Under the pieces are notes generated by a model. The model was not told where the DNA came from, made no database searches, and saw only the letters and a program-made list of their open reading frames with translations. The position numbers were made by a program, and so were the translations under genes. Positions 34,550-46,258 of a stretch of DNA of 64,000 nt are shown here, one piece after another. Source of the stretch: Hysterangium stoloniferum (taxonomy: Eukaryota > Basidiomycota > Agaricomycetes > Hysterangiales > Hysterangiaceae); contig WHVD01000242.1 of assembly GCA_015178975.1 (NCBI GenBank), positions 34,406-98,405 of the forward strand, written 5' to 3'. Each line of letters opens with the position of its first letter. The stretch's first letter is position 1.

Positions 34550-36790
34550 CCACTACACAAGGCCCGAATGCCTGGCGCTCAGTGGAGATTGGCGTTGTTG
34601 AATTGAGAAAGACAGAGAATAGTTTGGAGAACGCAACGTGGATAACACGCATATATCGTGTCAAACGCCTTGCAAAGGTGAATGCCGTCTTTTCTTGTTT
34701 CAACGACTACTATTGAAGGCCACGATCCTTCAGGTCTCTCAAGGTATCGCAATTCCGAACGAAACCTCCTTGGACTTCTGCATTGATAGACTGAGAGCCT
34801 GTTCGGCGGGTATCCGCTAACAACGAATGTAAGTACAACCAACGACGCATTGTAAAGTCGCTTCATGCTTACATAATCAAAGCCACCTGAGTGATGCCTG
34901 TACCCCACAGCGTGGCTTACAACTTCAAAGACGCCCTGCACTCTAACGCGAAGATAATCAAACTCGAGAGGTTTCTTGTTGTCCAGAGACGGCGGATGAA
35001 CGGACCCATCTTGAGCATCCCTGTCACAATGCATCCGACCATGTTCCCTATGTCGAGGGTACCGTACCAGAAAGCACGGTACACGTACCTTGGTTCTATT
35101 CTTCCCATTAAGCCGGGAATCTCAAACCACAACAACCCGTCACCAACACGCTTTGGCGTTCCCTCGGCGCTTATGTGCAAAGGGCCGACATTCTAGGTCC
35201 TGTCGAAATGGTCATGCCTGATACGCCCGAGGAAGATGGTACAACGGGAACTCGAGAAGTTCCTCGTTCCCTGCCGAGGTCAGATTGGCAGCTTCACTTT
35301 GAGAATGTCATCGTTATGGTAGCAACAACCACGCTACATAACCCCACAGACAACTCAGAGGTCTATTCTTCCCATCCGTACGGCGACCTTCGAACGAACC
35401 GGATCATCGCCAGTAGAGTGTGGTCTGTATACTCGGTCCATGTGCAAAATGGCAGAGTACGAGTATGGTTTGTTGGTTCCCTTGATAAACCAGCTCAAGT
35501 CGGGTGGAGGTTGATGATGCTTCTTTGGGAGTTTTCAGAAGCAATTGGAGAGGTAGGTATAAGCACTTTGGGATGATTGAAATCATTTCAACTCACTTAT
35601 ATCATTATATTATATCCAATGCCGTCTTATAAGGCAGCTCGATGGAAGGTCAAGGATCAATTGTAAGCATAGAAGATACCGGTCCATTCAAAGTGACGCA
35701 AAGTCCATCCCTGAAGTATACGATGGAGCATCTACGACAATTGTCTTCTGGTTGATAATTGATTTAAGGATGCAAGTACAAGGAGTTGGATCAAAGATGA
35801 CATGATTGGGGAGACTAATAATAATTCACAAGCGCTCATCGAGTTGAGCGCTCAAAACCGATAGATAGATCACAAGTGGAATACAACGCGACGCGTCTGC
35901 GTCACGTGCCTGTTTTGGTCCACTACGGTCCACAACCTCCGCATCAATACAAGTAACTTTTGATTTAGTGCAGGTGCATTGAGTCTGTTACGACCGTGTC
36001 GCAACCCTATTGGTCCCTGAGGTTATCACCACTTATCAACGATTCAAGTTACTATTCAAGTCACCACATCAGAAACCATCGGCCCCTGAAGCTGACATAT
36101 GCTTTCGTGATGATCAAACTCCGTTTACGCCCACATCAAAATATACTCGTACTATCTGGTTAAACTTTTGATACGTCCCTTTTATTATCATGATCTGTTC
36201 TATCCTATGCTTCACATATGTCTATCTATATTTGTAGTCCTCGAACTATTTCCTTTTTCCATAATTCCGCTCTCGGTTATCTCATCAGCCTCCGAACTAA
36301 TCATAAACTTCCCGTTCCTAGTCAAGCTTATTGTTAATACCATTTTCTGCCTTTCTCCCCGTTAGTATTTTATAGACGCCTGTTACTTGTATATGAACCC
36401 GCTGTAGTTGTAGTTACTAGGCAATCAGAATATCGACTCAGAATACCCACATACGTCTGTAGCAGTCTCATACTAAGGATCCCCTCTTCCGCCTTTGCAT
36501 GTGCTTGCCCACTCCCGGTCCTGACCCCTTGGCCCGACACTCGACTTATCCTTTGGTCCTGATCAGTATCTCGCCGAAAGGAACTCCTTAGGATTAGTCT
36601 TCGCCTGTCCGAAATTTAAGGACACTACGGATATTTGCGAGGGTGCAGCACATAAGCTGAAGCCAAGTCCTTCCGATTGGTCCCTGTCGGCCACCAACAT
36701 TAGTCAGTTTTCAGTTCTTAACAGAGTTCTATAAAATTGCTATGTTTATGATGGACAGTGTAAGCCTGGTGGCTTACGACATACTGATTA
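34550..36790 (+). pseudogene. Broken paralogue of the 53.1-kb secreted-type gene
   Basis: Collinear with 53350-54780, starting at CTACACAAGGCCCGAATGCC. The signal-peptide exon is absent. One-base deletions in the exon 2 equivalent (near 34704) and in the exon 3 equivalent (near 34955) shift the frame. The last part of exon 3 stays open (35175-35576), with the GTAGGT donor conserved. The 3' part is split by a solo LTR at 35986-36723, and the match resumes as GATGGACAGTG near 36750. Confidence 0.75.
35986..36723 (+). mobile_element. Solo LTR, gypsy family B
   Basis: 738 bp, TGTTACGACCGTG...TTCTTAACA. Flanks GAGTC / GAGTT (35981-35985, 36724-36728) are a target duplication with one change. Homologous in reverse to 48050-48771 and 50380-51117. 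Confidence 0.9.
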
Positions 36791-36799
36791 TATTATCAC

Positions 36800-38330
36800 A
36801 GATGTGCATAGTACATTTTTAGACAATTGTTTTTACTTACTGTCATCATCATACTCACCATTCTCAAAGAATACAGTTTGGTCCTATCAACATCTGGACT
36901 AATGCCAATGTAAGGCTGTATTAGACAGCAGCCTTTCACTTTTTTTGATACTGACTTTGCTTTTCTGACAATGCAAAAAAGTAAGCAGAAAGCTGACTGG
37001 CTTGCACCGCATAGGCCTTACAACTTAAAAATTGATATTGAGGCTGGTTCAAACCCTCTGTTAGGACCTATTTACCCATTGTCCCAATCAGAACTTTCAT
37101 CTATTTGGGAGTTCTTGGATGAACATTTGTCAATAGGTTTCATCTGCCCCTCAAAGTCTCCATATGAAGTGCCCATCCTCTTCATCAGGAAAAAAAAAGG
37201 TTCCCTTCAACTCTGTGTCAATTTCTGAGGTTTAAATTCCATAACATGGAAAGATAAGTATCCACTTCCACTTGTTACCGATTCACTCAATGCCCCACAG
37301 AAAGCTCAGATTTTGTTAGGATACACACACAGGCCGGGTTTCTGGAGAAACCCGCGGGATATCCGGTAGGACTTGGCTTCAGCTTATAGGCTGCACCCTC
37401 GCTAGATCGTGTTGTCCAATTTCAAACGGACGGATGGGGATCCCGGGGAATCCGGGCGGGGTTCGTGGGTTGTAAGTCGTAAGTCAAGGGTTGTGGGTCG
37501 TGAGTCGAGTTGGTTGAGAGAGATAGATGCGCTGGAGCCCGTGGGCTCCGACTAGTGCAAGCGATGTGAATCAAGTAAGGTTTTAGAGCGGAAAATATTA
37601 TTAGATTACTGGGGGGAATCTAAGCTAATTTTCTGACTGGATTGTATGTACAACATCTGCCAGTTTATATAGACCGTGGAATGCATGACATACCAAATCC
37701 AGTAATAACGAAACAAAAACTAACAAAACATGAAACGGGAATAGTAAACACCAAATTGGTGTTAGGAACGGAATGGAACGGAGCAGAGTCTGAATTGTGA
37801 CAAAGCATAACCCATAACAGGAAACGGAGCGGGAGCGGAGTCCTAAATCGTGACAGGTCATTTGACTAAAACGGGAACGGGGCTCGATTAGAGCGGTGAT
37901 GGGATTCTAAGCGGGGACCGGTGACTGATGCGTGGGACGAAGATGGACATAGACAGAGACGGAGTCCAGGGGAAGTCCGGTGACTGATATATGTCGTAAT
38001 GAGGTCGAACGTAACGAGTCTTGACATAACGGAGTCCAGGTGGGAAATCCTATAAACAGACGATTGGTGCTTGTAGCACGTGGGGGCATACGGGTTAGTG
38101 CCCGGAGTCCGGCGGGATTGTCCGGTCGTAACAGATTTACACCAAAATAGACCTTAAACATGCCTATCATTTGGTCCAAATTGCCAAAGGTGATGAATGG
38201 AAGACTACTTTCTGTACCCACCATGGATCCTTTGAATGGTTGATGGTTGGTTATGCCTTTTGGCCTTACTGTGAAGGGTATGCATATATCATGATCAGAC
38301 CGTTGGATATGAGATACATTATATTACTTT
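36800..38330 (+). pseudogene. Gypsy protease-RT relic
   Basis: From about 36970 the translation shows the RT entry region: HRPYNLKIDIEAGSNPLLGP, SELSSIWEFLDEHLSIGFI, then an IRKKKGSLQLCVNF block followed by a stop. After the inserted solo LTR (37314-38133) it continues TKIDLKHAYHLVQIAKGDEW and breaks off after the FEWL region near 38250. The catalytic DD box is missing. Confidence 0.85.
37314..38133 (-). mobile_element. Solo LTR, gypsy family A, inserted in gypsy relic
   Basis: 820 bp, reverse orientation, TGTTAGGATACA...GGTCGTAACA on the plus strand. Perfect target duplication GATTT (37309-37313, 38134-38138). It splits the RT exactly before the TKIDLKHAY motif. More CG sites remain than in 16989-17762, so it is younger. 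Confidence 0.95.
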
Positions 38331-38916
38331 ATTATCTACCTTTTAATTCCTTTCTTTTATTCATTATGCCTTTTGAGCATACCATTAATTCTTTAGTTCA
38401 AAGCTTTGTGTATACTTATGGGCACACTCGGCGCCAAAGAGAAACTCAGACCTTTTTTACCCAACAGACACCACCTCGTAGCCACCCAGATGTTGAATAG
38501 CGAGAGGTGTCAAGGGTAACATCTCAGGTACCTATAAAGGTAGTGTCTTTTAACCTACTAATAGTTTCTAGACTTGAACCATGAAGGTCGAGTCCCTCAC
38601 TCAGGTCTTTGCGCTAGTCGACACTGTAGTCGACTCACACTGTTCTCATTCTATTTAGATATCCAGTCTCTCTCACTGGTTATCTCTTTTATATATCGCT
38701 GTGAGTTGTACTGCAATGGTCAACTCTTCTACTCTTTTGTTCTAACTGTCACGAGCAACTGTACAGTTGCTCTAGTGATGTGTAGCGTGTTTCCCTACTA
38801 GTACTGTCAGTCTAGTAATCTGTAGTATTGTACAGAACTGTCAATACTGGCTAGTATTACTCAAGTAATCAATATTCTTCGTATATTGAATGGTCAGAAT
38901 CTATTGACTCTTCACA
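38280..38916 (+). repeat. Probable 5' LTR of the gag-only gypsy relic
   Basis: Sequence ending TTGACTCTTCACA at 38916 is followed by a primer-binding-type stretch, so this should be an LTR end. The left end is not clear and may be cut by the neighbouring RT relic. Confidence 0.4.
38753..38772. repeat. Perfect 20-bp palindrome
   Basis: GAGCAACTGTACAGTTGCTC is identical to its own reverse complement. It lies in the presumed LTR. Confidence 0.85.
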
Positions 38917-38917
38917 G

Positions 38918-38933
38918 TGGTGATCCGGGCCAG
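38918..38933 (+). other. Candidate tRNA primer-binding site
   Basis: TGGTGATCCGGGCCAG starts with TGG two bases after the presumed LTR end (CA). It would pair with a tRNA 3' end of the form ...CCCGGATCACCA. Confidence 0.45.
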
Positions 38934-41135
38934 ACTGTTTTTTTCCTATGAAGAAAGAGTTTATTATTTGACTACTAAGTCTTGAGCATGCAAATGACTA
39001 TGGGCAAGAAACAAATGCTGAAGTTTTTGACTACCCTGAGCAGTTCCACACCTTGTCAAAGACTTGCTAGCCAGGAACCACCCAGTAATGTCACCCTGAG
39101 GAAGTCTTCGTCTACTTTTCAAGGACTGGCTCCTCCCAAGGATCCCCCTGGAGTAGCAGCTGGATCGTCAACAGATATCCTCCCTGATCCACCTGAGGAA
39201 TGTTCTTCAACTGGACAGTTGAGCACCCCTAGAGCCAATGTTGAGTCTAGCCGAGCACCTGAGCCCATTCTTGTGTTTCCACTGAGACAGGTTATCCTTA
39301 AGCAGTTCCTCAGAGGTCATATGGTTTATGCAGAGCCTATCAATGTGAAGTGGGACTCATACTATGCCAATTGGATTTCCGCCAACCAGCTCACTCCTTT
39401 CGTGGAAGAGTATGAAGTGGATTACCCCTCCTTACCAGTGACTGTAGCTGGCTGGTTAGGTTGTCATCAGGCGATCTTATCAGCATGTGATTTATTCACA
39501 CAACCAGGGAACCTTGAGGATTTGACCTGATCAATTCCCAAATGGTTGAGTGAGGTGACATCCACCTTGGAGGGAGGATGGACAATTCTCAAGTGGGAAG
39601 TGTTCATTCTATTCCTCGAGACACTTCGTGCACACAATGATGTGCTGCAAATCCTTCATGTTCTGCTCAGTGGAGATCATGTTGTGCCTAAGGTTGATTA
39701 CCAGTACATGTACATTTGTATGCTGGAGGAGTCTCTCAATGGAGTCACATCGAACGTGTCATTCACATACTTCACTCTAAGGGGCTGGTTGAAGCGAAAT
39801 CAGAGGATGCTTGATAAGATAGTTTTGGAGGTGCTCCACCCCTATAATAACTATCCAGGTAATTCATTCGTTTGCAACCTAAATGGGTCTCCTGATATCT
39901 GTTTCCTACATTCACTTAATCATCCTGTGATATTGGAGGACTTCCCATTGGACATGAGGAATGAAGTGATAGACCATCTTCAGGAAAAGACAATTGAAGC
40001 CTGCACTCCCTTCCATCAACTTCAGCCACGATGACTTCTGAATATGACCAAAATCAAGAGACAAATCGTGATGGAACCCAGCCCTATGCCTCCCCAGGTA
40101 ATTCATCACTCTCACATTGCATTCGAAGGAGCTCTGAATAGCCCTATCCTCGGTGATGAAGAGCTCACAGTTAGGACTCGATCGATTGCCAGCAAGGGTT
40201 GACCATCTTTCTCTGCTGATCACTTCAAATCCCTTCCTGCCATCAGGGGGACCCTCTGGCGATTCATCTGGTAGTTCAAGTGCTTCAGAATGAGGAGGGA
40301 ATTCAGGACACGGAGAGTGCCACAATGGAGTCCCAAATGCCCCCTTTTGAACTCCGACACAGTCTCCAGCTAGTGTGTTTGTCGATGACTTACATAAGGA
40401 TAAGAAGATTGCTCTCAACACCAACGACATCAAGATTAAATGGTCCAACCTCCCTGAATATGATGGGACTCAGTCCAAGGCATTGGACTACATCATGGAT
40501 ATTATGAGTCTCTTGGAGGTATCAGATTCCATGAGCGCATTGCTAGCAGTCATTCTGCCAAGATGACTCACTGGGAATGCTAAGGTCTGGTGGAGTACCC
40601 TGGACCATGAACATTGTACTGAATTCAGTCAATCTCATGGGTCGTTCCTTTGGGGCATCATAGAGGGATTACTTGGAACTTGTTGGTGCGAATCTTTGGC
40701 CTTAGAATGGGAAGCTATGAAATTTTGACAAGTCGGTGATGATGGTGAGACACTCATTCATTACATTCAATGAAGGATTAAGCTTTATTGTTTCCTGTAC
40801 AGATTCCACCAAGACCAAGAGGATGAAACACGTAGACTCATTCTCATGCTGCCTATGGAATGGCTTTCCCTCCTACAAGGGCAACTGTTATGTATTTTAT
40901 TAGTTTTCTACCTTTTAAGTCCCCCAAAAGCCGAAATAGCCAAAATGGCTTGTGAAATGTACTTATATTGCGATGATAAAATTTGTATAAATATCTTTTA
41001 AATTTCGTTGAATTTCTACAATTTATTTTACATTTTTATCTTAAATATTGAAGAAGTTATGAATTTATTCTTTTTTAACTAAATACTATCAAACCGGCCA
41101 CCAGGCACTAATTACACAATGCGCGAGAAAATCAT

Positions 41136-41256
41136 GTGACAGTCGTCACAAAAAGGCGCGACGGTCACAAAGCGCGATGGTCACAAGGCGCGACGGTCAC
41201 AAGGCGCGACGGTCACATAATGTGACAGTCACACGGCGCGATGATTACAAAGGCGC
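41136..41256 (+). repeat. ~17-bp GGCGCGACGGTCACAA repeats in LTR family C
   Basis: About seven copies of a GGCGCGA(C/T)GGTCACA-type unit, some degraded, about 150-290 bp upstream of the TATA box. GC-rich in an otherwise AT-rich LTR. Confidence 0.8.
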
Positions 41257-41489
41257 ACGGATGACATACACGAAAGGCGCGGGAATAGATTACATCATCA
41301 TGTATGCTACTGTAGAAAAAACCGGAAATTCCTAGAGCATTCCAGAAGCTTCCCCAGGAATAGCTAAATTAGGATAGTAATGATGTAATATGTCTCAAAA
41401 ATGTCTCACATTTTATTGTATATAAGGAGCTCTGCTCCAGCCGTGAAAATATAACTTTTTATCCACCCACATCTGTGTGTTACTGCAGC

Positions 41490-41745
41490 AAGCAGGCTAT
41501 TCCACCCCTATCAGGGCTGTTGGACTTTTCATTCCACCTCTATTTGAGTTGTTGGAAACCTTTGCCACCTCGGTTAGAGTTGTTGGCCCAAGTAGTTCAC
41601 CTTGTCACCTCAATCTGAGTTGTTGACTTATTTGTTCCCCCTTGCCACCTCTTAATTGAGTAGCTGGCTTTATTACTTTTTCTGACTTCTATTTAAGTTG
41701 TTGGAATCTGTTGCCACCTCGGTTAGAGTTGTTGGCTATCAACCA
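41490..41745 (+). repeat. ~40-bp CCACCTC...GAGTTGTTGG repeats in LTR family C
   Basis: Six imperfect units of CCACCTCnnTTnGAGTTGTTGG with variable spacers, downstream of the TATA box, so probably transcribed in the R/U5 part. Confidence 0.7.
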
Positions 41746-43213
41746 AGTAATAAATAAATTGTTTGTTTTATTGTTTGAAATTAGAATATAATTCTAATTT
41801 CTCCCGGTTTGGCTTATAATTAAATACTGAGAATATTCTTGCAGAATCATAAAGACTACATTAAGATCCTGATAAGTTAGTATCACAGTAGATCCAGTAG
41901 ATTAATTTAAATAAAGCATATATTGCCAAATATTGTTTTATTCTATAGTTGATCTTTTGATCTGTTTATTAATATTTTTACTGTTTGATAAATAGTATAA
42001 AATATATATGAACTAGCTAGAATCGAAGTTGAATCTAGTTTTGGAATCAGTAAATTGTTATTCATATTTTAGTGGTTGTTTTCACAGAAAAAGAACAAGC
42101 TTACATAAGCAGCTCTCAAAAACCTTCTTTGCGAAGTAGGGTGCATATATTCAAGTAAACTCTTGACTTCAGGGGTTCTAAGTCTATTAAGGCTGCCACT
42201 GATTAATATCAAATACTTAAATTATTTTACCTTGTTGTGAATTGAGTATTTGCACACTTTGATAGAGCATTGGACTCCTTTTTCCAGAAAATAATATTAA
42301 AATAAGTCTAATACATTACAGCAACCCATTGATGACATCATGAGTTTGCAGACTTATGCTAATAACCTGCAAGAGGCTCTGATCAACGCTTGGGTCCAAA
42401 TGCATTGGGAATGCTACGGGTTTCAGAAATCACACATCATGTTATCAGAAAGTCAGGAATTGGACTCTAGAGTCACGAATGATCTCTCTTCATCTAATCA
42501 CATCCTTGTCGGTGAGACTAGAGGGAAGTTTGATAAAAAGGATCATCTCAGACATCGCTAATCCAATGCAGGGAAAACATCATGGGAAAATGTTATTTGA
42601 GAAGAGTGACAAGAAGAGCTCAGTTAAGCCCTCTAAGGAATGTTGGATATGCAGAAGCCTGGAGCATTGTAAGATAGATTGCCCTCACACCGGCAAGATG
42701 TCTCATTATATCTCTATCAATAAATGCTCTGCACAGGATATCTCAGAGGAAACTGAGGAGCAAAGGTTATATGAAGCGGTTCATGGACTATCTATACAAG
42801 GATGAGTAAATAGTTCTGATGATGAATTGACTATTGTTTCCATTTATGCACCTCAGGTCAAAGACAACCTAGTAAGGGAGGAAAACTGAACACCTGATGA
42901 AGCTCTGCCATCAGATGTCTACATATCCATACTCACTGCAGACTTCTTTGAAAAGGGAGATCAGTTGAGTGCACACTGGCAGGACCTTGAGGGCCTGACC
43001 AAGAACCACTGTCGAACTCAGGATCATCATGAACGGATCAATTCGGACCTGCTTTGTTCACCTGGCACTGCTGTTGACATGTTCCCATTCGATCCTGGAA
43101 ACCCCCCCAATTTACTACCATACAATGACTCAGATTTGGAGGACAGCGACAGTGATCTGGTATTGGATTCCTTCTCGATGCACATTCCTTGTCAAAGTGA
43201 GTGCAGGAATGTA

Positions 43214-43960
43214 CAGTAGGCAACAAAACCATTTGGATGTTTCTTTGTTTTGAAAAGACCCTTTAGCATTAGCCCAAAGTAAATTCTAAAAATTCTGAAT
43301 AAATTATGATAGATGCTCTAATATCACAAAATGTTGATTACATAACCATGATGTCATATGTCCATTTATGGCAATGTAATAATAGGATTAATGAAGCTTG
43401 TACATCTGAACGGTTTTGTTGCCTGCATTTTATAAACCCTATATACTAAACTAGTACTTGGTATACCCTCCCTTGGCCTTAATTCCAGCTTCAACTCTTC
43501 TAGGCATACCTTTTATCAAGTTTTGACACACCTCCTTTGGTATCTTCTCCCATTCCACTTGACAGTGCTCCCAAAGCTCCTCCACTCCACTAGGTAGTGT
43601 GTTGTAGTCAGTTAGCCTCCTTTTCAAGGGTTTAGATCTGGAGACTGTGCTGGCCATTTCATAACAGTATAGCCATGGTCATCAAACCACTTTTGAGCAG
43701 TTTTCTGGTATGCTTTGGCCCATTATCCTGCTGGAAGATGGTATCAGATGGAGTTTCTTTGTAAAACTCAAGGGATTGCTGAAGTTCATCCTCCAAGATG
43801 GAGCAGTAAAGCTGTGAATCCATCTTCCCTTCAATCCTAGTGGCATATCCAATGCCTTCTCAATGCATGCAATCCCACATCATCACACTACCACCACCAA
43901 ACTTCAATGTTCCCTCCACCTGCCTATCAGTCAACCCCTCCCCCACCTTTTCTACAACCA
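43214..43960 (-). mobile_element. Truncated Tc1/mariner element
   Basis: Left terminus CAGTAGGCAACAAAACC begins after a TA (43212-43213). On the minus strand the coding part covers the second half of a Tc1 transposase: LKFGGGSVMMWDC, IFQQDNGPKHT and a C-terminus ending VEAGIKAKGGYTKY at 43451. It is broken by stops and frameshifts. The first half and the right TIR are missing because the sequence switches to pogo-like coding near 43960. Confidence 0.85.
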
Positions 43961-46258
43961 CTACCTTCACTCTGGAATTTCTTATCCCAGTCAATGAGCC
44001 ACTCCTGGTAGATGCTTGCAGTCATCCAAGCCTTGGCATTATTCCAATAGTTATTGCTCTTTGCATAATTCATGGCAGAGTCCAAAAATTTCATTTTTTG
44101 CTGCTGTTTTGAAGTGAGAAGTTGTAAAGGGTATATCTCCTCAAATATTGTGATTCAGGTCAAGTGTTGTATATAAAAATTGATGTATTTTTGTCTTTCT
44201 TGAAAACTATGGAGCCAAAATTTTCACTATCTCAACAGATAAAATGCATTACAACCTAATGAGTAAGTGTTATAAGACTCCTTTTATATGGTATTTAATG
44301 GTCAATTTTTTGTGAGAATATGTATACCAGAGTGATTTCATTATACATATAAAGATTCTCATAGAGAGATTTGCTATAGATATTTGTGTTTTAGCCTCTA
44401 AAGCAATTTCTTTTTGGGATAGGTGCTCTACATTCAAAGCAAAACCATTTTTACATGACATTGAGCACACAGATTACTTATTCCAACCATAAAGAGTCTC
44501 AATATAGTGTTATAATTGGGAATGAAAAGGTCACCATTTACTTAAACTGCTAGATTTCTTGGAAAATTGACTAACTTATGTGAGGTAATCATGCCGGCAG
44601 CACCAGCAGCACATATTTTTTGTGACAATCCAGCACCATAGGAAATAAGAGAAAATACATTAGATCAAATTTCATATAATACACTTGATTTAAATCACAG
44701 TATTTGATGAGATATACCCTTTACAACTTCTCACTTCAAAACAACGGCAAAAAATGAAGGTTTTAGACTCTGCCATGAATTATGCAAAGAGCAATAAAAC
44801 CAAGCTGTGTTCCAGTCTTGTTCTGGAATGCACTTGGTTTCTTGGCCTTTCCAATCACAAGTGGGGGTTGTTTTTGAGAACCATCTGCATCTGTGACAAA
44901 CAGATAGGTAAGATGTTCCTTCTTTCCTTTAACACCTGATGTGTTTTTGTTGGATAATCCACAATCAGGTGGCATACTGTCAGTTCAGTTAGAGTTGATA
45001 TGATTCCAAGTTGAAATAAGAGACAACATACATATAAAACAAACTGGTTTCATCAGCATTGAAAATATTCTGCAGCATATACCTCTCATTTTCAATGAGC
45101 ACCTGAATATGATGCTGCTCCTTCTCAACTGTGTCTGAGGCAGCAGAAGCAGCTTCACCATGATGCTTTATCTCCTTGAGTCCATTTCGAGCCTTGAACC
45201 GGCTGAGCCATCCATTACTGAGATGAAGACATTCATCATTAGGAACACCAACACAATCTGCAAATGTCATCCATTTCTAGTGGAGGACTTCACCAGTGAG
45301 AAGTATATTATCTGCCATTGCTTTTGATACCCATAGATCAAGCATTTCTGAAACTTCTGGGTGTTGGATCTGTCAAACTCTTTTGGAAGAGCGAGAAAAG
45401 TCGGTAGTCACAGCATGCCTTGCTCATAAGTTTGATTCATCCTTGAGCCATGCAGATACTCTTGGTTGTTTGAGATGAAGCTGTGGATAAATGGTCTTGA
45501 AGTGATTTGCTGTCTTCACTTGATTTTTTCCACTGGCATGGTACCAGTCAAGGACCTCAATTCACTAGTCAATCGTGGCATTTTCTTTTTTCTGCAAGAT
45601 GTCATTTGATGGTCTGTGAGCACTTTGGACAGACTTGGCAATGTGGGGCTCTATCAATGATCAACTCAGTAAACTGCACAAATTTTTAATTTTAATATTT
45701 TGGAAATCTTACTCTTTTTTGATGATTTCGAAAGGGCAGCACCTTGTGCAAGCTGCTCTAACTTGTTGACAATTGTTTTCTCAGCAGAATTCAGTTTTCA
45801 AAGCCTCTTTCATAGTCAGAAGCCTTTTCTAGTGTCTCCAGCACCAGCACCTCCTCTATCAGATTTCCATCACCATCCAACCACTCTTGATCAGCATCCG
45901 AGATAGATATGTGATTCCGTAACTTTGCCATAAGTACCCCTCTCCTGTCTTGTACCTGATCATGGAGCATTTGCAAGCCTATATTAAGAGCATCGAGAGG
46001 TTTCATTTTCAAAATAGAAGTTAGATGGTTGAGATGAAACTTTGACAGTTTGGGCCATAGTCACCTGTTTACAGGAAATTACTAAATATAGCAGTATTGT
46101 CTCATTACATAAGGTCATATGGGTTTTAAGAGCATCACAATCTATATGGGTTATCTGTTATGGGTTATGTGTATGAAATCCCCCATACCAACTTGAGATA
46201 TTCAAAATTGTATGGGTTATGAGGAGTCATGGGTTATACTAGCTATGGGTTATCAGGG
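43961..46258 (-). pseudogene. Pogo-like (CENP-B/DDE_1) transposase, decayed
   Basis: Minus-strand translation gives a pogo order: an N-terminal helix-turn-helix region (DWYHASGKNQVKTANHF near 45550), HPEVSEMLDLWVSKAMADN (about 45350), GWLSRFKARNGLKEIKHHGE (about 45210) and NADETSLFY (about 45060). A 55-nt intron (45031-44977, GTATGT...ACAG) leads to MPPDCGLSNKNT, DADGSQKQPPLVIGKAKKP and then, beyond a MITE, NNAKAWMTASIYQEWLIDWD. Three in-frame stops lie in the first half, at sites where CGA or CAG would restore the usual residue. A module near 46012-45790 (SDADQEWLDGDGNLI) lies upstream; it resembles what I recall as a C-terminal part of such proteins, so rearrangement is possible. The third catalytic residue is lost. 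Confidence 0.75.
44052..44796. mobile_element. MITE-like element inserted in the pogo transposase
   Basis: Insert 44054-44794 (741 bp) has terminal inverted repeats of about 130 bp starting TTGCTCTTTGCATAATTCAT, and a TA duplication on both sides (44052-44053, 44795-44796). Removing it with one TA makes the transposase frame continuous between the LGF and YWNNAKAW blocks. A short interior open frame on the minus strand (44470-44270) has an HTH-like LSQKEIALEAKTQIS segment, so it may derive from an autonomous Tc1/mariner-type element. Confidence 0.88.

Larger units (their letters stand above)
40886..42320 (+). mobile_element. Long solo LTR, family C
   Basis: 1435 bp, TGTTATGTATTTT...ATACATTACA, with perfect target duplication GCAAC (40881-40885, 42321-42325). 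A TATATAAGGAGC TATA region (about 41431) sets the plus orientation. It contains two minisatellites (listed separately). Its length is unusual for a solo LTR in this window (others are 720-840 bp). Confidence 0.92.
38982..43211 (+). pseudogene. Gypsy-type gag relic with zinc knuckle
   Basis: Long open pieces (38982-39530, 39546-40034, 40375-40566, 42479-42805) separated by stops and shifts encode one old Gag-like protein. Visible are a KWSNLPEYDGTQSKALDYIM block (40437 on), a TGNAKVWWSTL block (40570 on), and a CCHC knuckle CWICRSLEHCKIDC (about 42640-42681). A large solo LTR (40886-42320) interrupts it after a WLSLLQGQL stretch. No protease or pol was seen downstream, where the Tc1 relic starts at 43214. 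Confidence 0.7.

Noticed and set aside
39912-40448. Minus-strand 178-codon open frame
   Set aside because: Antisense of the gag relic, whose plus-strand frame carries recognisable Gag blocks.
41136-41256. CRISPR-like spaced repeats
   Set aside because: Units are contiguous, about 17 bp and degenerate, without unique spacers; a eukaryotic LTR minisatellite.
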